A stretch of DNA of 64,000 bases. Source: Lachnospiraceae bacterium (lineage in GTDB: Bacteria; Bacillota; Clostridia; Lachnospirales; Lachnospiraceae). The stretch covers positions 685,212 through 749,211 of the forward strand of contig CABIZF010000001.1 in assembly GCA_902363135.1 (NCBI GenBank), read 5' to 3'. The notes beneath the pieces were generated by a model. The model had not been told where the DNA came from and searched no databases. It saw only the letters and a list, made by a program, of their open reading frames with translations. Made by a program: the position numbers and the translations under genes. Shown piece after piece: positions 50,857 through 58,584 of the stretch (positions are counted from its first letter, which is position 1; each line of letters begins with the position of its first letter).

Positions 50857-50888
50857 AAGGAGTGTGGTAGCAACCACACTCCTTTTTA
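50857..50888 (+). terminator. Terminator of the DUF1002 gene
   Basis: Perfect 12-bp stem AAGGAGTGTGGT / ACCACACTCCTT with TTTT. Confidence 0.9.
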
Positions 50889-50989
50889 ACCGAATCAAGC
50901 AAGTCCCAACCACCTGCGTAAAGCGGACATTCGCAATCCGCTTCGCTACTTGCTCATGAACGCAGTCGCTTCGCGATCTGCGTTCAAAA
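50887..50989. repeat. Dispersed palindromic module cluster 8
   Basis: TTAACCGAATCAAGCAAGTC, AAGCGGACATTCGCAATCCG, CTTCGCTACTTGCTCATGAA, and hairpin TGAACGCAG-TCGCTTCGCGA-CTGCGTTCA. The cleanest copy of the core order, between a plus-strand and a minus-strand terminator. Confidence 0.85.
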
Positions 50990-51036
50990 AAATACCAGCC
51001 AGATGCGTTCATTTTCATCGCTTCAGGCTGGTATTT
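50990..51036 (-). terminator. Terminator of the aspS-hicB unit
   Basis: Arms AAATACCAGCC / GGCTGGTATTT, followed on the minus strand by TTTTTTG. Confidence 0.82.
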
Positions 51037-51058
51037 CTCTTATCAAATTTTTATCTGC

Positions 51059-51334
51059 TTACTCATCCCATCCGTCTGTCAGGCGCATGATCGCCGAAAT
51101 ATTCCGGACAAAATCTCCTTCCTGCAGGATAAGATCCTCCTTGTGGGAGATAGGCGGGAGATGACCTTCAAACTCGGTCAGCTCCACGTAGAGCCAGTTG
51201 TACATCGCGTGGTAGGCATTGTCCAGACACTCGTTTAACGTGTCTCCTTCCGCTGCACAGTCCGTCAGATCCGGGAAAGTAGCGGTGTAGCCTTTTTCTG
51301 TCGGATGAATGATTGCAGGATATGCAAATGTCAT
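51059..51334 (-). CDS. HicB-like antitoxin-family protein without a HicA partner
   Basis: A 91-residue protein with the partial-RNase-H HicB fold: YPAIIHPTEKGYTATFPDLT and CAAEGDTLNECLDNAYHAMY. HicB proteins usually neutralise HicA mRNA interferases, but no HicA frame lies on either side. It starts 13 bases after the aspS stop on the same strand, so it shares the aspS transcript. The C-terminal DNA-binding domain of classical HicB is missing (the protein ends after LTDGWDE). Confidence 0.85.
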   Translation of the reverse strand: MTFAYPAIIHPTEKGYTATFPDLTDCAAEGDTLNECLDNAYHAMYNWLYVELTEFEGHLPPISHKEDLILQEGDFVRNISAIMRLTDGWDE

Positions 51335-51347
51335 AGCCAGTGCTCCT

Positions 51348-53117
51348 TTATGCTTCTTCCTTCTTCGGAAGGTCCAGCTGAATGTGTACGTCGGAGAGCT
51401 GCTTCGGATCGACTGCGGACGGAGCGCCCATCATGACATCCTGTGCCGTCTTGTTCATCGGGAACGGGATGATCTCACGGATGCTGTCCTCACCGGCAAG
51501 CAACATGACCATACGGTCAACGCCCGGTGCGATACCGGCATGTGGCGGAGCACCGTAGCAGAATGCATTGTACATTGCCGGGAATTTTGCCTTTACGTCG
51601 TCCTCGCCAAGTCCTACGAGCTGGAATGCCTTTACCATGATCTCCGGATCGTGGTTCCGGACAGCACCAGAAGAGAGCTCTACGCCATTGCAGACCAGAT
51701 CGTACTGGTATGCGTAAATATCGAGCGGATCTTTATTCTCAAGCGCATCCAATCCACCCTGCGGCATGGAGAACGGGTTGTGGCAGAACTCCAGCTCGCC
51801 GGATTCCTCGCCGATCTCGTACATCGGGAAATCTACAATCCAGCAGAACTCGTAGCAGTCGGTTCGCATATGGCCTTCAGAAGCGGCGCCAAGATACTTT
51901 CTGAGCACACCGGCGGTCTTCTGGGCAGCAAGCTTCTTGCCGGCGCATACACCGACGAAATCACCCGGCTTCAGGCCAAGAGCAGCCTTTACATCTTCCG
52001 CGCGCTCCTGCAGGAACTTTGCAATGCCGCCGGACAGAGCGCCGCTTTCGTCTACCTTGAACCAGTAGCCCTTATTGCCAGCCTGTACCTCTACGTCAGC
52101 CATCAGCTTATCGATGACCTTCCTTGTACCCTTGAATCCGTCTACGACAACGGCCTTTACGACATTGCCCTCAAACGGTCCGAAGCCACAGTCTGCCATG
52201 CATGCGGTCGCATCCTGAACAGTCAGGTCAATGCGCAGATCCGGCTTGTCTGTTCCGTATTTCTCCATCGCATCGCGATAAGAAATGCGGGTGAACGGGG
52301 CAGTAGAAGCTTTCTTATAAGTACCAAACTTCTCGAATACCGGCGGGAGAACGTCCTCGAGCACGGCAAATACGTCCTCCTGAGAAGCAAACGCCATCTC
52401 CATATCGAGCTGATAGAACTCACCCGGAGAGCGGTCTGCACGCGCATCCTCATCGCGGAAGCACGGTGCAATCTGGAAATAGCGGTCGAAGCCGGAGGTC
52501 ATCAGAAGCTGCTTGAACTGCTGCGGAGCCTGCGGCAGTGCATAAAACTTGCCCGGATGATTTCTAGACGGAACGAGATAGTCACGTGCACCTTCCGGAG
52601 AAGAGCAGGTGAGGATCGGGGTCGTGATCTCCAGAAATCCGTGCTCCATCATACTGCGGCGCAGCTCAGCGACTACGTTGCAGCGAAGTACGATTTTCTC
52701 CTTGACAGCCGGATTGCGCAGGTCAAGGTAACGGTACTTCAGACGTGTATTTTCATCCGCTTCCTTGGAACGGTTGATCTCAAACGGAAGCTCGTTGTAA
52801 ATGCATTTTCCGAGAATCTCGATTTTCTCCGGAACGACCTCGATTTCACCGGTCGGAAGATTCTGGTTCTTACTGGAACGCTCCCGGACAACACCGGAAA
52901 CGGAGAGTGTGGACTCTGTATTTACACCGGAAATCTGATCCATCATTTCCTCGGTCTCGATCACGATCTGCGTCGTGCCATAAAAGTCACGCAGAATCAG
53001 GAAGCCGAGATTTTTACTTACTCTTCGTAAATTTTCATACCAGCCGACGAGCGTTACAGACTTTCCGGCATCTGCAAGCCGCAGCTCATTACAGGTATGT
53101 GTTCTTGACTGTGTCAT
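51348..53117 (-). CDS. aspS: Aspartyl-tRNA synthetase
   Basis: A 589-residue bacterial-type class IIb synthetase. N-terminal OB fold (VTLVGWYENLRRVSKNLGFL), class II motif 1 (FLEITTPILTCSSPEGARDY), motif 2 (FDRYFQIAPCFRDEDARADR), a GAD insertion domain in the middle, and motif 3 (GIAPGVDRMVMLL). It charges tRNA-Asp; as a bacterial-type enzyme it is probably discriminating, but no gatCAB is in view. AAAGGAT upstream of the start at 53117. Confidence 0.97.
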   Translation of the reverse strand: MTQSRTHTCNELRLADAGKSVTLVGWYENLRRVSKNLGFLILRDFYGTTQIVIETEEMMDQISGVNTESTLSVSGVVRERSSKNQNLPTGEIEVVPEKIEILGKCIYNELPFEINRSKEADENTRLKYRYLDLRNPAVKEKIVLRCNVVAELRRSMMEHGFLEITTPILTCSSPEGARDYLVPSRNHPGKFYALPQAPQQFKQLLMTSGFDRYFQIAPCFRDEDARADRSPGEFYQLDMEMAFASQEDVFAVLEDVLPPVFEKFGTYKKASTAPFTRISYRDAMEKYGTDKPDLRIDLTVQDATACMADCGFGPFEGNVVKAVVVDGFKGTRKVIDKLMADVEVQAGNKGYWFKVDESGALSGGIAKFLQERAEDVKAALGLKPGDFVGVCAGKKLAAQKTAGVLRKYLGAASEGHMRTDCYEFCWIVDFPMYEIGEESGELEFCHNPFSMPQGGLDALENKDPLDIYAYQYDLVCNGVELSSGAVRNHDPEIMVKAFQLVGLGEDDVKAKFPAMYNAFCYGAPPHAGIAPGVDRMVMLLAGEDSIREIIPFPMNKTAQDVMMGAPSAVDPKQLSDVHIQLDLPKKEEA

Positions 53118-53172
53118 AGTCTACCATCCTTTTCTTTGTAGATTATCGTAAAAAAGTCTTTTCGAATTTATT

Positions 53173-53201
53173 ATTATACTCTGTTTACAGCGGGATTGCA
53201 A
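53173..53201 (-). promoter_or_regulatory. Promoter of aspS-hicB
   Basis: Minus strand TTGCAA, 17-base spacer, TATAAT, giving a leader of about 50 bases, too short for a T-box. Confidence 0.7.
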
Positions 53202-53388
53202 GGCGCAACAACCGCTAATTCCTTTTTCTTTTTTGATGTGCTATGATAGGTAATAGAGACCGTTTCGTAGCATCCGTGCTGTAAAACAGCAGGGATGACA
53301 AAATTCTGTTAGCCAGATATAGATAAGTGTACCATAATGATCTGGTCTACGGTCTGCATGAATGAAAAGTTATAGGAGGTTTGTAACT

Positions 53389-53865
53389 ATGAACATTCGA
53401 AGAGTCAGGCAAAGCGACCTGTCACGGATCGCAGAAATTTTTGTGTTTAATAATCGAATAAATTATTTCCCGATTTTTAAAGATGCGGAATATTCATTTG
53501 GAGAGCTTCAAGTCGTGACATTTATTGAACAGTATTTGAAAAAGGAAGATGTAGTTTCGAATATCTATGTGTATGAGGATGGCGTGGTCAAAGGATTTCT
53601 GCAAATGGCCGGAAGGGAAATTTACAAATTGTACGTGGATGTTTGTTTTCAGAACGAAGGAATCGGTCATCAGCTGATCGAATTCGCAATTAAGAATTTT
53701 CAGGCAAATCAATTATGGGCGCTGGAGAAAAATACAAAGGCCATTGCATTTTATCAGCGGCATGGATTTCAAATGACCGGTCAGAAAAAGTTTGAGGAAG
53801 GAACGACAGAGTATATCGTTGAATTGAAGCGTGTGAAAGATTGTATTGATAGACAAGGAATGTAA
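53389..53865 (+). CDS. GNAT-family N-acetyltransferase
   Basis: A 158-residue acetyltransferase-fold protein. MNIRRVRQSDLSRIAEIFVF starts the fold; the acetyl-CoA loop is DVCFQNEGIGHQLIEFA; ALEKNTKAIAFYQRHGFQMT is the conserved motif B. Substrate unknown; RimI-like or small-molecule acetylation. Start set by AGGAGGTTTGTAACT. Base composition is more AT-rich than its neighbours, suggesting recent gain, but this is weak evidence. Confidence 0.87.
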   Translation: MNIRRVRQSDLSRIAEIFVFNNRINYFPIFKDAEYSFGELQVVTFIEQYLKKEDVVSNIYVYEDGVVKGFLQMAGREIYKLYVDVCFQNEGIGHQLIEFAIKNFQANQLWALEKNTKAIAFYQRHGFQMTGQKKFEEGTTEYIVELKRVKDCIDRQGM

Positions 53866-53944
53866 TGAATAATAAAAAAACCGGATTGATGTTATTTGTA
53901 GATGTTTAGAAAATATTGAAATCGACCAATTTTAAGAAAAATCC

Positions 53945-53973
53945 TTGCCAGAAAGTGCTGAAAATAGTATAAT
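53945..53973 (+). promoter_or_regulatory. Promoter of the recombinase gene
   Basis: TTGCCA, 17-base spacer, TATAAT, about 70 bases before the start. Confidence 0.68.
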
Positions 53974-54041
53974 AGATCTATACGACAAACACATGTTTTT
54001 CAAATAGATCGATCTGTATTCATTCAGAAAGGACTCTACAT

Positions 54042-55103
54042 ATGGAAAAAACGCAGACTTACCATGATCAGGTAACAATCGAACAAACCCAAAAGCTCCG
54101 TGAAGTTTTAAAAACACTCCCTCCATTTACCCGCGATTATTTCCGTGCTATGGAGCCGACGACCTCTGCGCGTACGAGGATTTCTTATGCGTATGACATC
54201 CGGGTTTTCTTTCATTTCTTATTATCAGAAAATCCGGCCTTTAAAGACAAAACGATGGATGATTTTACCGTTGACGTACTGGATCAGCTCCAGGCCGTCG
54301 ATATTGAAGAATTTCAGGAATATCTCAAGGTCTATGATTCTGCCGAGGACAACCGTCTCCAGACCAATGGCGAACGCGGCCTGAAGCGCAAAATGTCTGC
54401 TCTTCGAAGCTTTTATAACTATTATTACAAACGTGAAATGATAAAAACGAATCCGGTTCTGCTGGTGGACATGCCAAAACTGCATGATAAAGCCATCATA
54501 CGGCTGGATCCGGACGAAACGGCTGAGCTGCTGGACTATATTGAACATGCAGGCGATTCTCTGACCGGTCAGAAAAAGGCCTATTATGAAAAAACCAGGC
54601 TGCGTGATCTTGCAATTGTCACGTTGCTGCTCGGCACAGGAATCCGTGTGTCAGAATGTGTCGGACTGGATGTGGAGGATGTTGATTTTAAAAATGATGC
54701 AATCCGGGTCGTGCGCAAAGGCGGATCCGAAATGATGATTTATTTCGGCGATGAGGTCGAGCAGGCGCTGCTCAATTATCTGGAAGACCGCGCTGCGATC
54801 ACACCGGTGGCCGGACATGAGCATGCTCTCTTCTACTCTACCCAACGAAAACGGATTGGTATACAGGCTGTGGAAAATATGGTAAAAAAGTACGCCCGCG
54901 AGATCACGACGACCAAAAAAATCACACCGCACAAGCTGCGAAGTACCTATGGCACGACTCTTTATCAGGAAACCGGCGATATTTACCTTGTGGCTGATGT
55001 GCTCGGGCACAAGGATGTCAACACGACGAAAAAGCATTATGCGGCAATGGATGACAGCCGCAGGCGGAAAGCTGCTACGGCAGTAAAATTGCGGAAGGCG
55101 TGA
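54042..55103 (+). CDS. Tyrosine recombinase (XerC/integrase family)
   Basis: A 353-residue site-specific recombinase. N-terminal SAM-like core-binding domain (TSARTRISYAYDIRVFFHFL; LKRKMSALRSFYNYYYKREM), then the catalytic domain with Arg in GTGIRVSECVGLDV, Lys in RVVRKGGSEM, HxxR in PHKLRSTYGTTLY, His in LGHKDVNTTKK and Tyr in HYAAM. All catalytic residues are there. It is longer than XerC/XerD (about 300) because of an insert around DYIEHAGDSLTGQKKAYYEK. No excisionase, phage or transposon genes flank it, so it is a stand-alone chromosomal recombinase; a 43-bp palindrome 100 bases downstream is a candidate site. Confidence 0.92.
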   Translation: MEKTQTYHDQVTIEQTQKLREVLKTLPPFTRDYFRAMEPTTSARTRISYAYDIRVFFHFLLSENPAFKDKTMDDFTVDVLDQLQAVDIEEFQEYLKVYDSAEDNRLQTNGERGLKRKMSALRSFYNYYYKREMIKTNPVLLVDMPKLHDKAIIRLDPDETAELLDYIEHAGDSLTGQKKAYYEKTRLRDLAIVTLLLGTGIRVSECVGLDVEDVDFKNDAIRVVRKGGSEMMIYFGDEVEQALLNYLEDRAAITPVAGHEHALFYSTQRKRIGIQAVENMVKKYAREITTTKKITPHKLRSTYGTTLYQETGDIYLVADVLGHKDVNTTKKHYAAMDDSRRRKAATAVKLRKA

Positions 55104-55116
55104 GTAAAAAAGAAAA

Positions 55117-55168
55117 TAAAAACATCAATTATGTCATGGATATTTTACAGACATAGTTGATGTTTTTT
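55117..55168 (+). terminator. Terminator of the recombinase gene
   Basis: 17-bp stem with arms starting AAAACATCAATTATGTC, followed by TTTTTATTT. Confidence 0.9.
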
Positions 55169-55203
55169 ATTTATCTCTCTTATATATTATATAATTGATT
55201 GTA

Positions 55204-55246
55204 TTTCCACTAGTTTACATAATGTTGTTATGTAAACTAGTGGAAA
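55204..55246. repeat. TTTACATAA palindrome, copy 3, 19-bp arms
   Basis: Perfect inverted repeat: TTTCCACTAGTTTACATAA, spacer TGTTG, then the complementary arm. It contains the same 9-bp core and 5-base spacing as the two copies near 47.7-48.0 kb. It has no T-run and lies between the recombinase terminator and module cluster 9. Confidence 0.9.
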
Positions 55247-55254
55247 ATCTCAGA

Positions 55255-55556
55255 TATGGTCAAGCAGATATTCGCAATCCATCCCTGCAGCTCTGCTGAC
55301 AGGGTCTAGCTTCGCTACTTGCAGGATCATAAGGAATCCGGGTCCCTCCTTATGATATGTCATAGCCGAATGCTGTTTTGCAGCTGATTCGGGTCAACCG
55401 GATATTCGCAATCCGCTTCGCTACTTGCTCATAACCGAATAGCTGCTTCGCAGCTTATCAGGAGTGGCTTGTACCACTCCTGATACAAGCAAGTCCCAAC
55501 CCACTGCTTATTGCTTTGCGCAATTGAAGCAGAGACTTGCTTGATTCGGTTAAATC
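55255..55556. repeat. Dispersed palindromic module cluster 9 (compound)
   Basis: The longest cluster. In order: AGCAGATATTCGCAATCCAT, GCAGCTCTGCTGACAGGG, GCTTCGCTACTTGC, CCCTCCTTATGATATGTCAT, CCGAATGCTGTTTTGCAGCT, a second GGATATTCGCAATCCGC copy, ACCGAATAGCTGCTTCGCAG, an insert hairpin AGGAGTGG-CTTGTA-CCACTCCT, and module A ending GATTCGGTTAA at the stop of the epimerase gene, for which it may act as terminator. Confidence 0.85.
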
Positions 55557-56794
55557 AGATTTCCTTCTTTCACTGCCGGTGCAATCGAAAGCGCCGGACT
55601 ATAATATGGAATCAGCGTCGCCTGCGTCGCGTGGTACAGATCGGATTTCCCAGGCCATACGGTACCGAGCAGCTCGTTGTTTTGATCCAGCTGATGGAAC
55701 CAGGAGCCGTGTGCATGATCCAGCACCTTTTCATCCAGATACTGCATGAACTGTGCATAGTCATCTGCATAGCGTTGATTGCCGGTCACATGGTACAGTA
55801 CGGACGATGTATTGATTGCTTCAGCAAGTGTCCAGTGCATACGGTCGTGTACGACCGGCTTTCCATCCCAGTCTGTTGTATAGACAATGCCCGGTGCACC
55901 GTCGGCATTCCAGCCGTCCGCTACGGCACGGTTGTACAGATTCTGAGAAACCGTCAGGTATTCCTTTGCCGCATCCGGATCATTCGGATAGGTCGAAAGC
56001 GCCCACTGTGCGATCAGCCGCGCCCACTCGATGCCGTGCCCCGGCGTTGCTCCATACGGCTTAAACGGGTCGTCCGGCTTGTCCTGATTGCAGTCCAGTT
56101 CGGCGATCCATTCCTTTGTAAAGTGCTCCGGAATCCGCCACTGGTTGGCTTCTGCCCAGCCTTTTACATGATCGATGATCCGTCCGGCTCTCACACGGTA
56201 CTTCTCCTCTCCCGTCACATCTGCTGCTGCGAGAAATGCCTCTACTGTATGCATATTTGCATTCAATCCGCGATAATCATCGAGCACGGTGAACTCTGTA
56301 TTCCAGGTATCGCAGGATAAGCCTTCTTCTTCGTTCCAGAAACGAAGGTCATACAAAGCCAGCGCCTCATCCAAAAGCTCCTTTGCCCCAGGAAGGCCTG
56401 CAAGTGTCGCGCTCGATGCGGCAAGGATGACAAATGCATGTGCATAGCACTGCTTATTCGGAAGGATACCGCCATCGGCTTTCCGTCCTGCATACCAGCC
56501 GCCATGCTCCCGGTCGTGCAGTTCTCCTCTGAGCCCCTTTAACCCGGCCTCTGCCAGCTCCCTGCTGTTAGGATGTCCAAGGAATGTGCCAAGGCTGTAG
56601 ACATGTACCATGCGGCTTGTGACCCAGGTCTCACGGCTGCGGTCCTTCCACGGCGTTCCGTCATCTCCAAGATAGTAGGAGCTTCCGCCCGGCGACGGGA
56701 ACTGATGTCCAAAAGAAAGCAGGCTTTCGCGTACTTCCTTTAAAAAAGCGCGGTTCGCATCCGTATCAATGAGATATTTTTCCTGTGGTTTCAT
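55550..56794 (-). CDS. AGE-family aldose-ketose isomerase, YihS-like
   Basis: A 414-residue alpha/alpha-barrel enzyme of the N-acylglucosamine 2-epimerase superfamily, closest by eye to YihS (sulfoquinovose and mannose isomerase): TWVTSRMVHVYSLGTFLG, REHGGWYAGRKADGG, DDYRGLNANMHTVEAFLAA, KPYGATPGHGIEWARLIAQW and GIVYTTDWDGKPVVHDRMHW all have direct counterparts. It interconverts an aldose and ketose in the cytoplasm; whether the substrate is mannose/fructose or sulfoquinovose cannot be told, and no sulfofructose kinase or aldolase is adjacent. GGGGGA upstream of the start at 56794. Confidence 0.87.
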   Translation of the reverse strand: MKPQEKYLIDTDANRAFLKEVRESLLSFGHQFPSPGGSSYYLGDDGTPWKDRSRETWVTSRMVHVYSLGTFLGHPNSRELAEAGLKGLRGELHDREHGGWYAGRKADGGILPNKQCYAHAFVILAASSATLAGLPGAKELLDEALALYDLRFWNEEEGLSCDTWNTEFTVLDDYRGLNANMHTVEAFLAAADVTGEEKYRVRAGRIIDHVKGWAEANQWRIPEHFTKEWIAELDCNQDKPDDPFKPYGATPGHGIEWARLIAQWALSTYPNDPDAAKEYLTVSQNLYNRAVADGWNADGAPGIVYTTDWDGKPVVHDRMHWTLAEAINTSSVLYHVTGNQRYADDYAQFMQYLDEKVLDHAHGSWFHQLDQNNELLGTVWPGKSDLYHATQATLIPYYSPALSIAPAVKEGNLI

Positions 56795-56863
56795 AGTGTG
56801 TAAATCCCCCTTTTTTGTTCTATTTTATTTCTGCTGCCTGTTTGTTTGATTCCTTCTTCATTT

Positions 56864-56892
56864 ATTTTACGTCCTATTTATTTCACAGTCAA
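56864..56892 (-). promoter_or_regulatory. Promoter of the YihS-like gene
   Basis: Minus strand TTGACT, 17-base spacer, TAAAAT, in the 113-base gap after the NSS gene. Confidence 0.62.
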
Positions 56893-56907
56893 TTACAAGT
56901 TCGGGTT

Positions 56908-58278
56908 TTACATCAAGCCCTGAATCAAAATGATCAAAATCAGGATCGGAAGGATAAACTGGAAATACGGCTTCAGCTTTCTGGAAAGACGAATGCCGGA
57001 ACCGGTATTGCATTCCTCGTAATAATGGTCAAACCCCCATCCGAATTTCGTCACACAGAATAGCAGGTAAATCAGAGATCCGGCCGGAAGCAGCAGGTTG
57101 CTGACAATGAAATCCTCACTGTCAAGTACATCTCTGCCACCGATCAGATGCAGATCGCTCCAGATATTATAGCCAAGTACACACGGAAGGCTCGCGATCA
57201 GAACGATAATGCCATTGATGATCGCTGCCTTTTTTCGGCTAAGCGGCTTCGCTTCCGTGCCAAACATGTCAATGCTGAATGAAATGATATTTTCAAATAC
57301 TGCTATGACGGTGCTGAAGCTCGCAAATGTCATAAACAGAAAGAACAATGCACCCCAGATACGTCCGCCTGCCATGTTGATAAAGACGTTCGGCAGCGTC
57401 ACAAAAATGAGGGACGGACCTGCATCTGGCTGAATTCCGAAAGAAAAGCAAGCCGGAAAAATGATCAGACCGGACATGATCGCGACAAAGGTATCCAGCG
57501 CACAGATCCGGATAGCTTCGCCGGCCAGCGTGTGATTCTTGCTCATATAGCTCCCGAAAATCTCCATCGCTGCAATACCGAGGCTCAGTGTAAAAAATGA
57601 CTGATTCATTGCCGCAGACACGACGCTTCCGATACCAACATCTGATGCGCGCTGCAGATCCGGTATCAGATAGAACCGGATGCCCTCTGCGCCGCCGGAT
57701 AAAGCCAGGCTGTGAATGACAAGCACGATGATCAGAAGAAGCAGTGCCGACATCATATATTTACTGATCTTCTCAACACCCTTCTGTAATCCCATACTGC
57801 ATACCAGAAATCCAAGCACAACGGTGACTGCCATCCAGATCCCCATTTCCTTCGGAGAAGCAAGCAGATCACTGAACACACCGCCAACCGCCGTGGCATC
57901 CATACCCAAATGAAAGGTCCCGGTGACAAAGCGGAAAAAATAACTCAGCATCCATCCGGAAACCGTCGTGTAATACATCATGAGCATATAGCAGCCAAAA
58001 ATACAGAACCAGCCGTGAATATGCCACTTGCTACCCGGTTTCTCCAGTGCTTTATACCCCAGCACCGCGCTCTTGCGGCTTGCTCTTCCGACGGCCAGCT
58101 CCATCGTCAGCACCGGAACTCCCATACACAGCAGGAATATCAGATACAGGATGACAAAAATGCCGCCACCGTTCTGTCCTGCCACGAACGGAAAACGCCA
58201 GACGTTTCCAATGCCGATGGCACAGCCTGCTGTCACAAGCAGGAAACCAAGCCTTGATTGAAAGCTTTCTCGTTTCAT
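56908..58278 (-). CDS. Sodium-dependent transporter, NSS (SNF) family, second copy
   Basis: A 456-residue LeuT-fold transporter. LVTAGCAIGIGNVWRFPFVA in the first helix, MYYTTVSGWMLSYFFRF and MNQSFFTLSLGIAAMEIFGS are conserved NSS segments. It ends after helix 12 (YFQFILPILILIILIQGL). It differs from the copy at 31291 (GCAIGIGN instead of GSAVGVGN), so it is probably for another amine or amino acid. GAGGAG upstream. The YihS-like gene follows on the same strand. Confidence 0.92.
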   Translation of the reverse strand: MKRESFQSRLGFLLVTAGCAIGIGNVWRFPFVAGQNGGGIFVILYLIFLLCMGVPVLTMELAVGRASRKSAVLGYKALEKPGSKWHIHGWFCIFGCYMLMMYYTTVSGWMLSYFFRFVTGTFHLGMDATAVGGVFSDLLASPKEMGIWMAVTVVLGFLVCSMGLQKGVEKISKYMMSALLLLIIVLVIHSLALSGGAEGIRFYLIPDLQRASDVGIGSVVSAAMNQSFFTLSLGIAAMEIFGSYMSKNHTLAGEAIRICALDTFVAIMSGLIIFPACFSFGIQPDAGPSLIFVTLPNVFINMAGGRIWGALFFLFMTFASFSTVIAVFENIISFSIDMFGTEAKPLSRKKAAIINGIIVLIASLPCVLGYNIWSDLHLIGGRDVLDSEDFIVSNLLLPAGSLIYLLFCVTKFGWGFDHYYEECNTGSGIRLSRKLKPYFQFILPILILIILIQGLM

Positions 58279-58584
58279 TTACATAATTCTCCTCTCACAC
58301 ACGTGTAATATTATATTGCTTCCGAAGGTAACGGATATTCTCATCTTCTCTGACACATATTTGTAAAAGCTGCCGGATTTAAAGCCGTTTGCGGAAGCAT
58401 ATACTGAAAATTTTAACGCAGGAAGCACAGATAGTCAAACAAAATCAGTCAAAGCATCTATAAAAATATCAAAAAGTACAAAAAGTTAACAAGAAAGAAT
58501 TCATTTTCTCTGGCATTTTCATTTGTTTTGTTGTATGGTAAAATAAACAGGATATTGTATATTTAAAAGGAAGGAGTTTTACTT
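58279..58584. other. Divergent gap without a recognised element
   Basis: About 300 AT-rich bases between the second NSS gene and the flavoprotein gene. I see no gene, repeat module, riboswitch or clear promoter pair beyond a TAAAAT at 58539. Confidence 0.5.

Noticed and set aside
51309..53030. 573-codon open frame on the plus strand opposite aspS
   Set aside because: It is the complement of a clear aspS gene with all class II motifs; the antisense translation shows no family features and starts without a ribosome site.
53118..53250. T-box leader in front of aspS
   Set aside because: The predicted leader is only about 50 bases and lacks the AGGGTGGNACCGCG motif and specifier stem.
54042..55103. 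Prophage or integrative element marked by the tyrosine recombinase
   Set aside because: No excisionase, replication, capsid or conjugation genes and no tRNA attachment site nearby; neighbours are ordinary chromosomal genes.
55550..56794. A full sulfoquinovose breakdown operon
   Set aside because: Only the YihS-like isomerase is here; kinase, aldolase, reductase and sulfonate exporter genes are not adjacent.
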